Shown in pieces: positions 15,198-23,708 of a stretch of 64,000 nt of DNA. The notes under the pieces were generated by a model, which was not told the DNA's origin, ran no database searches, and saw nothing but the letters and a program-made list of their open reading frames with translations. How positions within the stretch are numbered: the stretch's first letter is position 1; every line of letters begins with the position of its first letter. This DNA is from Acidobacteriota bacterium (GTDB taxonomy: Bacteria; Acidobacteriota; Terriglobia; Terriglobales; Acidobacteriaceae), in assembly GCA_021792135.1 (NCBI GenBank), contig JAJYVF010000008.1, forward strand, positions 1 to 64,000, written 5' to 3'. The position numbers were made by a program, and so were the translations under genes.

Positions 15198-17063
15198 TTA
15201 CCGCTTCTTCTTCGCGTCTTTCTTGTCTTTCTTCTCTTTGCCGCCGGACCTGGCCGGTTTGTCTTTCTTCGCCGCGGGCTTGGCGATCACCTTCCCGGCT
15301 TTGCTGGTCTTCCGAACGGAGGCCTGCTTCTTCGGCAATGCTTTGACGGATTTTGGCTTCGTCTCGGTTTTCCTGGCCGCCGGTTTCGGTTCTGACTTCT
15401 TTTCCGGAGCTGCCGCTTTTGCCGGTTTTGGCTCGGGCTTCGCTGGCGCCTTCGCTGCCGGTTTCGCGGCCGCCCTGGCGGGCTTCTCCTCGGGCTTCGG
15501 TTTTGCGGGCGCTCTTGCCTCGCTGCGTGGCGGCGCCACCGCCTTTGCCGGCTCCTTCGCGGCTTTGACATCCGGCTTTACCGCCGGAGGTGCCGTCCTG
15601 GTTTCCGCCACGGCAACCGGCTCAGGAAGCCGGAGTGGGATTTCCTCGTGCTCCTCTTCTTCCGCCTCTTCCTCTTCCTCGAGGTCAGAGCCTTCGGCGG
15701 GTACCGCCTCCACCTCCTCCTCTTCCTCCTCGATCCGGGGCTCGGCGCGGCGTCCGCGCGGACGCCGGATCACCACCGGCGGAGGCGGCGCGGGCGGTGA
15801 ATACGGTTCGAGGAAGATCCGCATCTCCTCCTCAGTCTGGAGGTTCCCATCCATCAGCTGAAAGAACAACTCCTCGGCGATCTTCCCGTAGCTCGGCAGA
15901 TCGGGCGTGATGCGCATCTCGGCCATCAGAGCGGTCGGAATTCTTTGTTTGGCTTCCGGCCAGACGTTAAAGAAATTATTGAACTTCTCCCGTACCTGCG
16001 GGTTCCTGGAGCTGTAAGCCAGCCAGAGCACCGGCTCCGGCTGGTGGCCGACGATCGTCTTCCAGGTCGCCGAGGGCGTCGAAGCCGCTTTGCTCAGCAG
16101 CTCCTTCGCGAACTCCTTCGCCGACTGCTCCAGATGGTTCCAGTGCTCGACGAAGCCCTGGCGCGGAAACATTTGTTTCAGCCCGGCGATTTCCTTTGGC
16201 GACATCCTCGCGGTCAGCAATTCCATGTGCGCTGCCGAGGGATCGGGATTGACGCCCAGCATCAGCAGCCGGATGAGCGTGTGATTCAGCTCCTCCAGGC
16301 CTTTCAAATCGACCTTCGCCGAAGTCCAGGCTGGGTACAGGATCTTCATCCACCCCTCGGCCTCGAGCGCATGCAGCACCTTCAGCGGATCTTCCTCGTG
16401 GGCAATCTCCTCCAGCTCGTAGCCCTGGGCATAAGCCAACATCTGCTCCCCAAGACCTTCGTCTTTCGCGTTCTGGTACCGGGTCCTGGTGCGCTCGTCC
16501 ATCTCCCACCCGGTGCGGGCGGCCAGACGGATGGCACGGACCATCCGCGCCGGATCCTCAATAAACCCGTAGTTACTGGCAAGACGCAGATGGCGCGTTT
16601 CGATATCCGCAAAGCCGTTCAGCGGATCCAGCAGCAGCCCCCACGATCCCTCGTTCAGGGAGACGGCCATGGCGTTGGCCGTGAAATCGCGGCGCCGGAG
16701 ATCTTCAAGGATCGGGGTCCAGTGATAGACAGGGTTTCCGGGCCGAGGATACTCCTCGCGCCGGGCACTGGAAACCTCCACGCGAACGCTGCCGGGAAAC
16801 CAGAAGAAGAGGGTTCTGGATGGCTCGTGCTCACCCCACAGCGTTGCGCCGGTTTTCTCCAGTGACTTCTTTAGTTTGAGGGCATTTCCCTGAACCGAAA
16901 AGTCAAGATCTCGAACGGGGAAGCCGCTCGTGAGGTCCCGTACCGCGCCTCCCGCCAGGAAAACCGTCATACCCGCTTCCCGGGCGGCCTCCCGAACCTG
17001 GTGAAGCGCATTTTGCTGGGAAGGGGAGAGCCGATTCTCGAGAAGGTAAATGTAGTCGGGCAT
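15198..17063 (-). CDS. CCA-adding/poly(A) polymerase-family nucleotidyltransferase with a long basic/acidic tail
   Basis: A 621-residue protein. Residues about 1-430 form a class II tRNA nucleotidyltransferase/poly(A) polymerase: GGAVRDLTSGFPVRDLDFSV carries the GG and DxD metal motifs, RRRDFTANAMA the second motif, and FIEDPARMVRAIRLAAR the RNA-binding motif. The last 190 or so residues are low complexity: a Pro stretch, two acidic runs (EEEEEEVEAV and EEEEEAEEEEHEE), then a long Lys/Ala/Pro segment ending KKDKKDAKKKR, like a histone H1-type tail. Usual family members stop near 400-480. The ATG at 17063 (MPDYIYLLE) was chosen; the frame is open for 32 further codons without similarity. CCA-adding or poly(A)-adding activity cannot be separated by eye. 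Confidence 0.88.
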   Translation of the reverse strand: MPDYIYLLENRLSPSQQNALHQVREAAREAGMTVFLAGGAVRDLTSGFPVRDLDFSVQGNALKLKKSLEKTGATLWGEHEPSRTLFFWFPGSVRVEVSSARREEYPRPGNPVYHWTPILEDLRRRDFTANAMAVSLNEGSWGLLLDPLNGFADIETRHLRLASNYGFIEDPARMVRAIRLAARTGWEMDERTRTRYQNAKDEGLGEQMLAYAQGYELEEIAHEEDPLKVLHALEAEGWMKILYPAWTSAKVDLKGLEELNHTLIRLLMLGVNPDPSAAHMELLTARMSPKEIAGLKQMFPRQGFVEHWNHLEQSAKEFAKELLSKAASTPSATWKTIVGHQPEPVLWLAYSSRNPQVREKFNNFFNVWPEAKQRIPTALMAEMRITPDLPSYGKIAEELFFQLMDGNLQTEEEMRIFLEPYSPPAPPPPVVIRRPRGRRAEPRIEEEEEEVEAVPAEGSDLEEEEEAEEEEHEEIPLRLPEPVAVAETRTAPPAVKPDVKAAKEPAKAVAPPRSEARAPAKPKPEEKPARAAAKPAAKAPAKPEPKPAKAAAPEKKSEPKPAARKTETKPKSVKALPKKQASVRKTSKAGKVIAKPAAKKDKPARSGGKEKKDKKDAKKKR

Positions 17064-17277
17064 GGTGCTCGTGTATTCCGATCCCCCAACGCTCCCGTCG
17101 CCCGGAAACCATCTATAACTGCCAGAAATACAGCCACTTACGGGACGGAGGAGCTGCAATTCAAACTAACAATGTAACATATGGAAACGTAGCTGACTAC
17201 GGCTTCTGCACAATTTTTGATGCGTTGTCCCAGGATGTGCAACAATCCTGAGTTCCTTTCCCGACGGTTCTGAACGC

Positions 17278-17775
17278 ATGTCCATCACCCGAAAAAAGGC
17301 GATCCTGCGCAAGCTCTCGCGCGACTGGCTGGCCGGCTATGTGCCCGCCGGCCGCTTCATCCATGCGGGGCAGGTAGAGATGCTGGATCTGGGAGGCAAG
17401 GTCATCCAGGTCGCCGCCGAAGATCTGAAGTGGATCTGTTATGTGCGGGATTTTAATTCGGGGGAACTGAACAATCCTGAGCGCCTCCTGCGCAGGACTT
17501 TTGCCGGGCGGCCGCGGGGCGAGGGTCTCTTCGTCCGGATTCGGCTCCGGGACGGCGACCTGATCGAGGGGCTTACCGCCAATGATCTCACTCTGATCGG
17601 GGGCGACGGCCTTTTCCTGACTCCGCCGGATCTGCGATCGAATACACAAAGAATCTGGATTCCGCGCTCGGCGGTCGACGAGATGGAAGTCGTGGCGGTG
17701 GTGGGCGCGGCGAAGCGGAAAGCCATCGCGTCGGTGGCCGCGGAGGAGGCGCAGGCCCAGGAGCGCCTGTTCTGA
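17278..17775 (+). CDS. Unrecognised 165-residue soluble protein
   Basis: No family recognised with certainty. The N-terminal part is basic (SITRKKAILRKLSRDWLAGY), followed by beta-rich segments: VEMLDLGGKVIQVAAEDLKW, then FVRIRLRDGDLIEGL, GGDGLFLTPPD and QRIWIPRSAVDEMEVVAVVG. The pattern of a short N-terminal helix and two small beta-barrel-like units (LRDG..IEG; RIWIP) recalls proteins of unknown function common in Acidobacteriota. The C-terminus is an Ala/Glu helix. There is no signal peptide or membrane segment. The ATG at 17278 has no good Shine-Dalgarno. It is divergent from the nucleotidyltransferase gene and convergent with the TspO gene (3 bases between them). Confidence 0.75.
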   Translation: MSITRKKAILRKLSRDWLAGYVPAGRFIHAGQVEMLDLGGKVIQVAAEDLKWICYVRDFNSGELNNPERLLRRTFAGRPRGEGLFVRIRLRDGDLIEGLTANDLTLIGGDGLFLTPPDLRSNTQRIWIPRSAVDEMEVVAVVGAAKRKAIASVAAEEAQAQERLF

Positions 17776-17778
17776 AGA

Positions 17779-18300
17779 TCAGCCGATCGAATCCTGTGCA
17801 TCAGGTCGGGGTGGCTCGGGGTTGCGCCGGACGATCTCCGAGTTCAGCACTGCGGCAAAGCCGACCCAGGCCGCGTAGGGGACGAAGCAGGCGGCAGCCC
17901 CGCGGTCGACGGATGTCGTGACCGCGATATAACGAAGGATCAGAGCCTCCAGCAGGATCACGTCGGCGAGCGCGCGCTTCGGCTGGCGTTCGCCGAAGAA
18001 CCGCCGGGTCCAGTCCGCATTGGTCGCCAGCTGCATGGCCCAGAGGCAAAGAGCCCAGGTGCGCCGGCGTGAATTCTGGCTGCGCCAGGTTCGCCATCCC
18101 GAAACGGCAATGAGCGTATACAGGCCGGTCCATACGATGGGGAACACGGCATCCGGCGGGTTGAAGAGCGGCTTATTCAGCTCGTCGTACCAGACGCGCG
18201 TTTCCGGATGGCGTGGGCTGTAGCGCGATCCGAACCAGGCGGCGCCCGCCACAGCCGCTCCGAATCCCAGCACCGCCAGCCAGGAGCCTGATCCCTGCAT
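17779..18300 (-). CDS. tspO: TspO/MBR-family tryptophan-rich sensory protein
   Basis: A 173-residue membrane protein with about five hydrophobic helices. The family signature is seen in WYDELNKPLFNPPDAVFPIV and WTGLYTLIAVSGW, then the NADWTRRFF segment corresponding to the usual NxxWSxxFF, and the final AAWVGFAAVLNSEIVRRN. Family members bind tetrapyrroles and may act in porphyrin handling or stress signalling. The ATG at 18300 was chosen; a GTG at 18312 is four codons upstream. It converges with the unknown protein at 17775 and diverges from the dehydrogenase gene at 18472. Confidence 0.92.
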   Translation of the reverse strand: MQGSGSWLAVLGFGAAVAGAAWFGSRYSPRHPETRVWYDELNKPLFNPPDAVFPIVWTGLYTLIAVSGWRTWRSQNSRRRTWALCLWAMQLATNADWTRRFFGERQPKRALADVILLEALILRYIAVTTSVDRGAAACFVPYAAWVGFAAVLNSEIVRRNPEPPRPDAQDSIG

Positions 18301-18471
18301 GCGCTCTTTCACCGGGCGGAACCTCCGTTCTGAGAGCCTATCATGGAGTTGTCCGGGGCGGGCGCAGCGGTCTGACATGTCCGGGACAGGTTGCCTCAGC
18401 ATCGCGGCAGATGGCGAATCGGAGCGCAGCCCGGATAAATCTCACAGAGAAGATTTCTGTCTGGAGGCGCG

Positions 18472-19353
18472 ATGAAGATTGCATTTCTGGGGCTGGGCAA
18501 GATGGGGACCGCCATCACCCGCCTCCTGCTGCAGCATCAGAACGACATCACCGTATGGAACCGGACCGCCTCCCATGCGGAGCCGCTGGCCCGCGAGGGG
18601 GCAAAGGTGGCGCAATCGCCCGCCGAGGCGGCTGGGGGCGCCGAGGCCGTCTTCACCATGGTGATGGACGATCCGGCTCTTGAGGATGTGGTGTTCAGGG
18701 GCAAAGTCCTCGACAGCCTGCAGAAGGGCGCCATTCATGTGTCGCTGAGCACCCTGAGTGTGAGCCTCTCCCGCAGGCTCACGGACGAGCACGCTGTGCG
18801 CGGACAGTATTTCGTCGCCGCGCCGGTCTTTGGCCGCCCCCACGTCGCGGAGCAGGGTAAGCTGTGGATCGCTGTGGGCGGGGCCAGGGAGGCGGTTGAG
18901 AAGGTCCGGCCGCTGCTCGAGCAGTTCGGCCGCGGCATCACGGTCGTTTCAGAAAATCCCTGGAGCGCGCACGCGCTGAAGCTGACCGGGAATTTCATGA
19001 TTACGAATATGATTGCGGGGCTGACGGAGGCCTTCCTTGCAGCCGAAGCGCTGGGCATCCAGCCGGCGGTGTTCCTCGACACGGTGAACAACGCTCTCTT
19101 CCAGTCGAAGTTCTACGAGATGTACGGCCAGCTGATGCTGGAGCCGCCGGAGAAGCCCGGGGGCACCATCGCGCTGGGCGAAAAGGACACGCGTCTTTTC
19201 CGCGAGGCCGCGCACGCGCTGCAGGTGAAGACTCCGCTCGCGGATATGTTCCTCGAGAATTTCCACCGCGCCATGGAGGCCGGCATGAAGAACGAGGATT
19301 GGGCGGGCGGATATTACCGCCTCGCCCGGGGACTCGAGACGCAGGCGCGCTGA
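18472..19353 (+). CDS. NAD(P)-dependent beta-hydroxyacid dehydrogenase family oxidoreductase
   Basis: A 293-residue enzyme of the 6-phosphogluconate/3-hydroxyisobutyrate dehydrogenase superfamily. The Rossmann motif is IAFLGLGKMGTAITRLLL, and the catalytic Lys is in ALKLTGNFMITNMIAGLTEA. Helix-rich C-terminal domain with GEKDTRLFREAAHAL. The nucleotide-binding loop reads VWNRTASHAE, with Asn-Arg-Thr favouring NADPH (as in glyoxylate/succinic semialdehyde reductases), which is family knowledge rather than proof. Start ATG preceded by TGGAGGCGCG. The short-chain dehydrogenase gene begins 20 bases after its stop, so they may be co-transcribed. Confidence 0.92.
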   Translation: MKIAFLGLGKMGTAITRLLLQHQNDITVWNRTASHAEPLAREGAKVAQSPAEAAGGAEAVFTMVMDDPALEDVVFRGKVLDSLQKGAIHVSLSTLSVSLSRRLTDEHAVRGQYFVAAPVFGRPHVAEQGKLWIAVGGAREAVEKVRPLLEQFGRGITVVSENPWSAHALKLTGNFMITNMIAGLTEAFLAAEALGIQPAVFLDTVNNALFQSKFYEMYGQLMLEPPEKPGGTIALGEKDTRLFREAAHALQVKTPLADMFLENFHRAMEAGMKNEDWAGGYYRLARGLETQAR

Positions 19354-19373
19354 TCTTTTGTACGATGGAGCCT

Positions 19374-20150
19374 ATGCCAAAGAACGACCTGAGGGATCGC
19401 GTTGTCTTTATCACCGGGGCAAGCGCCGGGATCGGCGCTGCCTGCGCGCGGGCTTTTGCACGGGAAGGGGCGCGGCTGCTGCTGGCCGCGCGCCGTCTCG
19501 AACGCCTGGAATCGCTCAAAGGCGAGCTGCAGGCGGCAGGCGCGCCTGCGGTGCACAATCTGAAATTCGACGTGCAGGACCGGAAGGCGGTCGAGTCAGC
19601 CCTTCAGAGTCTTCCGAAAGAGTGGAGTGCGATCGATGTGCTGGTGAACAACGCCGGCCTCAGCCGCGGTCTGGACAAGCTGTGGGAAGGGAAGACCGAC
19701 GACTGGAACGAGATGATCGACACCAACGTGAAGGGCCTGTTGTGGGTGACGCGTGCCCTCGTTCCGGGCATGATCGAGCGGGGACGCGGGCACGTGATCA
19801 ATCTGGGATCGACGGCGCAGGAACTGGCGTATCCGGGGGGCAACGTGTACTGCGGCACCAAGGCGGCGGTGAAACTGATCAACGACGGACTGCGCCAGGA
19901 CCTGCTGGGAACGCCGGTGCGGGTGACCAGCATCGATCCGGGCATGGTGGAGACGGAGTTCAGCGAGGTGCGCTTCCGCGGCGACGCAGAACGCGCTGCC
20001 AGGGTTTACCGGGGAGTGACCCCGCTGGCTGCGGAGGATGTGGCGGATGCCATCGTCTGGGCAGCAACACGTCCTGCGCATGTGAACATCGCTCACGTGC
20101 TGATGACCACGATCGATCAGGCGAACTCCATCATGTTCAACCGCAAGTAG
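19374..20150 (+). CDS. Short-chain dehydrogenase/reductase, YdfG-like
   Basis: A 258-residue classical SDR: cofactor loop TGASAGIGAACA, structural NNAGLSRGLD, catalytic Ser in LGSTAQELAYP, and YCGTKAA with Tyr and Lys in the Y-x3-K pattern. The closest recognisable subgroup is that of YdfG-type NADP-dependent 3-hydroxy acid dehydrogenases, suggested by DPGMVETEFSEVRF and the C-terminal NIAHVLMTTIDQA. The ATG at 19374 was preferred over 19365 because GATGGAG is positioned as its Shine-Dalgarno. The preceding dehydrogenase ends 20 bases upstream. Confidence 0.92.
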   Translation: MPKNDLRDRVVFITGASAGIGAACARAFAREGARLLLAARRLERLESLKGELQAAGAPAVHNLKFDVQDRKAVESALQSLPKEWSAIDVLVNNAGLSRGLDKLWEGKTDDWNEMIDTNVKGLLWVTRALVPGMIERGRGHVINLGSTAQELAYPGGNVYCGTKAAVKLINDGLRQDLLGTPVRVTSIDPGMVETEFSEVRFRGDAERAARVYRGVTPLAAEDVADAIVWAATRPAHVNIAHVLMTTIDQANSIMFNRK

Positions 20151-20317
20151 AGGGCTCGGCAGCATGTCCCGGCTGCAGTTGGAACTTGAGCGGCGGTTGG
20201 GCCCGGTTTTGGAAGAATCCTCTGAGCCCATCCCGTCCTTTGGATTCGGCCCGGCGATCCAGCGTGAAGTGTGTTCCCACAGGCTGAGCGTAACGAAGCA
20301 ATCGATGGGGGTGAAGG

Positions 20318-20352
20318 GGAACCACAGTCCGCAAGGGGAGGGCCGTGGTTCC
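20318..20352. repeat. Inverted repeat in the intergenic space between convergent genes
   Basis: An 8-base perfect inverted repeat, GGAACCAC (20318-20325) and GTGGTTCC (20345-20352), separated by 19 bases. It lies within the 218-base gap between the convergent dehydrogenase and aldo/keto reductase genes. It lacks a T run on either strand, so it is not a standard terminator, though it could act as a transcript-end hairpin for either gene. Confidence 0.5.
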
Positions 20353-20368
20353 GGTTGGTTCTCAGGGC

Positions 20369-21358
20369 TTACGGATGCTCGGCCATCCAGCGCTCGATGC
20401 GCGCTGCTTCCTCATCGCTAAGCCGGAAGGTGGCTGCGGGAAGGATGCCGTCGACCTGGTCCGGGCGTCGCGCGCCGACAATCGCCGCGGTGATCGCCGG
20501 ATGCCGGAGGGTCCAGGCAATCGCCACGACGCCCGGCTCGACGCCATACTCGCGGCCGATCTGCCGCAGCAGTTCGGTCAGCGCCAGGTTGCGGGAGAGT
20601 TTCGGCTCGTTGAAATTGGGATTGCGTTTGCGCCAGTCATCCGCGGGAAGGTTGCGGACGCGCTCGGCGCTCATCTTGCCGGTCAGCAGGCCGGAAACCA
20701 TGGGCGAGTAGTTGATCACGCCGATGTTGTTCTGCTGGCAGAAAGGAAGGATCTCGGCTTCAATGTCGCGCCGCAGCAGCGAATAGGGCGGTTGCAGCGA
20801 GGTGATCGGGGCGATCTTCTGCGCGCGCTTCATCTGTTCCACGCTGAAGTTCGAGACCCCGATGAAGCGGACCTTGCCCTGTTCCCTGAGCTTTGCCAGC
20901 ACCTCCCAGCCCTCTTCGATTTCCTCGTCGGGATTGGGCCAGTGGATCTGGTACAGGTCGATGGTGTCGACCCCGAGGCGGCGCAGCGAATTCTCGATTT
21001 CCTCCTGGAGCGATGCGCGCCTGAGGCTGCGGTAGATGCTGCGGTCCGGATGCCATCGCATCGAGCACTTGGTGAAGATGTACGGCCTCTGCGCCCGCCC
21101 CTTCAGGGCTTTGCCGACCACTTCCTCGGAACGCCCGAGGCCGTAAATGGCCGCGGTGTCGATCCAGTTGATGCCGCTGTCGAGCGCCCGCTCGATGGTA
21201 CTCAGCGATTCGTTGTCGTCCTGTGCGCCCCAGCCGAACTCCCAGTTGCCGCCGCCGATGGCCCATGCGCCGTAGCCGATGGGCGTCAGTTGCAGATCGG
21301 AGTTGCCGAGTACACGCGTTTCGAATTTTGCAGGAGTGCTGGTTGTCGCCATGGTCAT
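20369..21358 (-). CDS. Aldo/keto reductase
   Basis: A 329-residue TIM-barrel NADPH-dependent reductase. The catalytic tetrad is visible: Asp in NWIDTAAIYG, Tyr four residues later, Lys in YIFTKCSM and His in DLYQIHWPNP. The cofactor-phosphate region IAWTLRHPAITAAIVGARRP is near the C-terminus. The pattern resembles the YajO/AKR11-type general stress reductases. Substrate unknown. Start ATG at 21358, with a second at 21352; no strong Shine-Dalgarno for either. It is 42 bases downstream of the M29 peptidase gene on the same strand. Confidence 0.94.
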   Translation of the reverse strand: MTMATTSTPAKFETRVLGNSDLQLTPIGYGAWAIGGGNWEFGWGAQDDNESLSTIERALDSGINWIDTAAIYGLGRSEEVVGKALKGRAQRPYIFTKCSMRWHPDRSIYRSLRRASLQEEIENSLRRLGVDTIDLYQIHWPNPDEEIEEGWEVLAKLREQGKVRFIGVSNFSVEQMKRAQKIAPITSLQPPYSLLRRDIEAEILPFCQQNNIGVINYSPMVSGLLTGKMSAERVRNLPADDWRKRNPNFNEPKLSRNLALTELLRQIGREYGVEPGVVAIAWTLRHPAITAAIVGARRPDQVDGILPAATFRLSDEEAARIERWMAEHP

Positions 21359-21400
21359 TTCGATGCGCCCGGGAAAGCACGGGCTTCAGAATCAGGGAGA

Positions 21401-22462
21401 TCAGGGCTCGATCAGGAATTTCCCCTCACGCATGATCGGCTCATCTTCAATCCAGATATTAAAGCGCAGCCCGACCACATCGATGTGCGTGGAGGACCGC
21501 CAGGGGGCGCCCGTGTGCTCGCCGTAGGGATTGCCAAAGGCGATATGGATGCCGGGAAACTTCTCGTCCTGGAGGATGTTGCCGATGACGTGATCCACGC
21601 CGATGTTGGTGCCGATGGCAAACTCGCCGACCCGGCTGGAGTTCTCATCGGTGTGAGTGTAGGTCTCGAAGTCCTCCTGCAGCTGGTGATTCTCAGAACG
21701 GCAGCCGGTCATGCGATTTTCGCGAATGTCAATGGTCAGCGGAGCGGCTTCCAGCAAGCCGTACTGCGCGCACAGGTAATCGCCGACGACTCCGTCCACG
21801 ACAAAGGTCCCGTTCACTTCGGCAGGCGTGGTGAAGACTTCGCCGCCGGGCAGATTGCCCCACTTGTCACGGGAGATGATGCCGGAAGTCCTGATCCACT
21901 TGTAGTCCGGGTTCAGCTCGGCGAGGATGTCGGTCCCGGCAGTGGTGGTGGCGCGAATGAACCGAGCCCGGCGCGCCTTTTCCAGCACCTTCTGCGACAG
22001 CCGATCGACCAGGTCGTAATCGGCCCGCATGCCTTCGCACATGATCTGCGGCGTGATGTTGACCATGTGGGCGTGGCGCATGCGACGGCGGTTCACGACG
22101 TCGGTCATCTGCATGCGCGAGCGCAACTCGTTCTGCTGCGCCTGCACGGCAAAGATGCTCACATCGGAGCTCTCCATGTCGGCGAGGATCTCCGGCGGCA
22201 TGCCGGTGAGCGGACGTGGAGCGAGGTCTTCCAGCACAAAGGCGTTCCAGCGGCAGCCTCTGGCCGCCAGTTCCTGAGCAAGGGATGCGGCAATGAGCAA
22301 TGTTTCGCGGTCACAGATGAGTGTGACTTTCTCCTCGCGCCGCACCCGCAGGCAGGTGATGACGGCCGTATACGCGCCTGGCCTGAGCTCATCCGGAAAC
22401 CGGGACTCCAGAAGCAGCGAGCGGGTGGAGGAATCGGGGGAAAGGAGAGTCGAACTGCTCAT
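21401..22462 (-). CDS. M29-family aminopeptidase-like metallopeptidase
   Basis: A 353-residue protein. The metal-ligand positions of M29 aminopeptidases (family knowledge) line up as Glu in NLPGGEVF, Glu in RVGEFAIGTN, His in GIHIAFGNPYG with the nearby Tyr, and His/Asp in SSTHIDVVG. Length is close to the 370-410 of the family but somewhat shorter at the N-terminus. Members are cytosolic aminopeptidases that need cobalt, zinc or manganese. The MSSSTLL start at 22462 is the only early ATG. Same strand as the ligase/ATP-grasp pair upstream (76-base gap), so a peptidase may be part of the same functional block (inference). Confidence 0.85.
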   Translation of the reverse strand: MSSSTLLSPDSSTRSLLLESRFPDELRPGAYTAVITCLRVRREEKVTLICDRETLLIAASLAQELAARGCRWNAFVLEDLAPRPLTGMPPEILADMESSDVSIFAVQAQQNELRSRMQMTDVVNRRRMRHAHMVNITPQIMCEGMRADYDLVDRLSQKVLEKARRARFIRATTTAGTDILAELNPDYKWIRTSGIISRDKWGNLPGGEVFTTPAEVNGTFVVDGVVGDYLCAQYGLLEAAPLTIDIRENRMTGCRSENHQLQEDFETYTHTDENSSRVGEFAIGTNIGVDHVIGNILQDEKFPGIHIAFGNPYGEHTGAPWRSSTHIDVVGLRFNIWIEDEPIMREGKFLIEP

Positions 22463-22538
22463 GCTGTCAGGCTACCTGAAACAGCAGCCCAATCCTAATA
22501 AATCGTAATCAAGATGGTGACAGAGCGAAGCCTGCCAT

Positions 22539-23666
22539 TTACGCCGCGGCTGGAACCAGCTCAGGAATCCCGGCTCTGGTTTCCTCGGCCATGTAGTCGA
22601 CCACCGCCTTCAGGTCGCCGGTTTCGTCGTATTTGCGCAGCTGGCGGTCGGCACCGCTCCCTGTCTCGAGAATGGTCCTGATGTACTGGATGGCGTCGCG
22701 GCTGCCGAGTTCGTCCACCACTTCGTCGACGAAGTCAAGATACTCGAGGATCAGATCGCGCTCCGCCACTTCGATTTCCTTGCCGAAGTCGATGAGCTTG
22801 CCATCGAGGCCATAGCGCACGGCACGCCATTTGTTTTCCATGATCAGTGCGCGCGAATACTGCCGGAAATCCTGGTTGCGCTCGTGCAGCCGCCACAGTT
22901 TGGCCGCCGTCGCCTGGATGAGCGCGGCGAGCGCGACGGATTCGTCGGCGCGCATGGGGATGTCGCAAACACGAACTTCGATGGTGTTGAAAAAGGGATG
23001 GGGACGAATGTCCCACCAGACCTTTTTGGCGTTGTCCAGGCAGTTGGTTTTGATCAGCAGCTTCACGAAGCCCTCGAACTCGGCATAGCTCGAAAAGGCG
23101 TCGGGTACGTTGGTTCGGGGAAACTTGTCAAAAACTTTGGATCGGTAGCTCTTCAGACCTGTTTTCATGCCGCGCCAGAAGGGGGAATTGGTGGAAAGCG
23201 CCAGGACGTGTGGCAGAAAATAGCGGATCGAGTTCATGATGCGAATGGCTTCTTCACGGTCCTCGATGCCGATGTGGACGTGCAGGCCGAAGATGAGATT
23301 GGCGCGGGCGACCAGCTGCAGGTCTTCGACCACGCGGGCATAACGTGGGTCAGGGTAAATCTCCTGGGTGCGCCAGTCGGCGAAAGGATGGGTGGCGCCG
23401 GCGACCAGCAGCAGGTTGTTTTCCGAGGCCAGATGGATGACCTCCCGGCGCAGATGGTACAGGTCGGCGCGGGCTTCGCGGATCGAGGGACAGATGGCGG
23501 TGCCGACCTCGATGACGGACTGGTGCATCTCGGCCTTGACTCGCTCCTCGAGCCGCATGCGGCCCTGGGCGAGCATCTCGGTGGCAATATGCGACCGGAG
23601 ATCGCGGGTGACGGGATCGACGGTCTGGTACTCCTCTTCAATGCCGATGGTGAAGGAAGGCCGCAT
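22539..23666 (-). CDS. GCS2-type carboxylate-amine ligase (YbdK-like)
   Basis: A 375-residue ATP-dependent ligase of the glutamate-cysteine ligase 2 family. It opens with FTIGIEEEYQTVDP (the Glu cluster that binds metal), then IEVGTAICPS, VAGATHPFADW, FGLHVHIGIED and NTIEVRVCDIPM. Family members join an amino acid to the gamma- or alpha-carboxylate of another; YbdK of E. coli has weak gamma-glutamylcysteine activity, so the physiological product is usually unknown. ATG at 23666 (MRPSFTIG) chosen over a TTG at 23705. The ATP-grasp gene ends 42 bases upstream; together they resemble a two-step peptide-bond-forming module. Confidence 0.9.
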   Translation of the reverse strand: MRPSFTIGIEEEYQTVDPVTRDLRSHIATEMLAQGRMRLEERVKAEMHQSVIEVGTAICPSIREARADLYHLRREVIHLASENNLLLVAGATHPFADWRTQEIYPDPRYARVVEDLQLVARANLIFGLHVHIGIEDREEAIRIMNSIRYFLPHVLALSTNSPFWRGMKTGLKSYRSKVFDKFPRTNVPDAFSSYAEFEGFVKLLIKTNCLDNAKKVWWDIRPHPFFNTIEVRVCDIPMRADESVALAALIQATAAKLWRLHERNQDFRQYSRALIMENKWRAVRYGLDGKLIDFGKEIEVAERDLILEYLDFVDEVVDELGSRDAIQYIRTILETGSGADRQLRKYDETGDLKAVVDYMAEETRAGIPELVPAAA

Positions 23667-23708
23667 GGTGCCTACTTTTGTATGCCGAAAGCCGGGGTTG
23701 GGCAAGCT

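Noticed and set aside
18301-18471. Possible small gene between tspO and the dehydrogenase gene
   Set aside because: Short frames only, without start signals; the region is best seen as a divergent promoter area.
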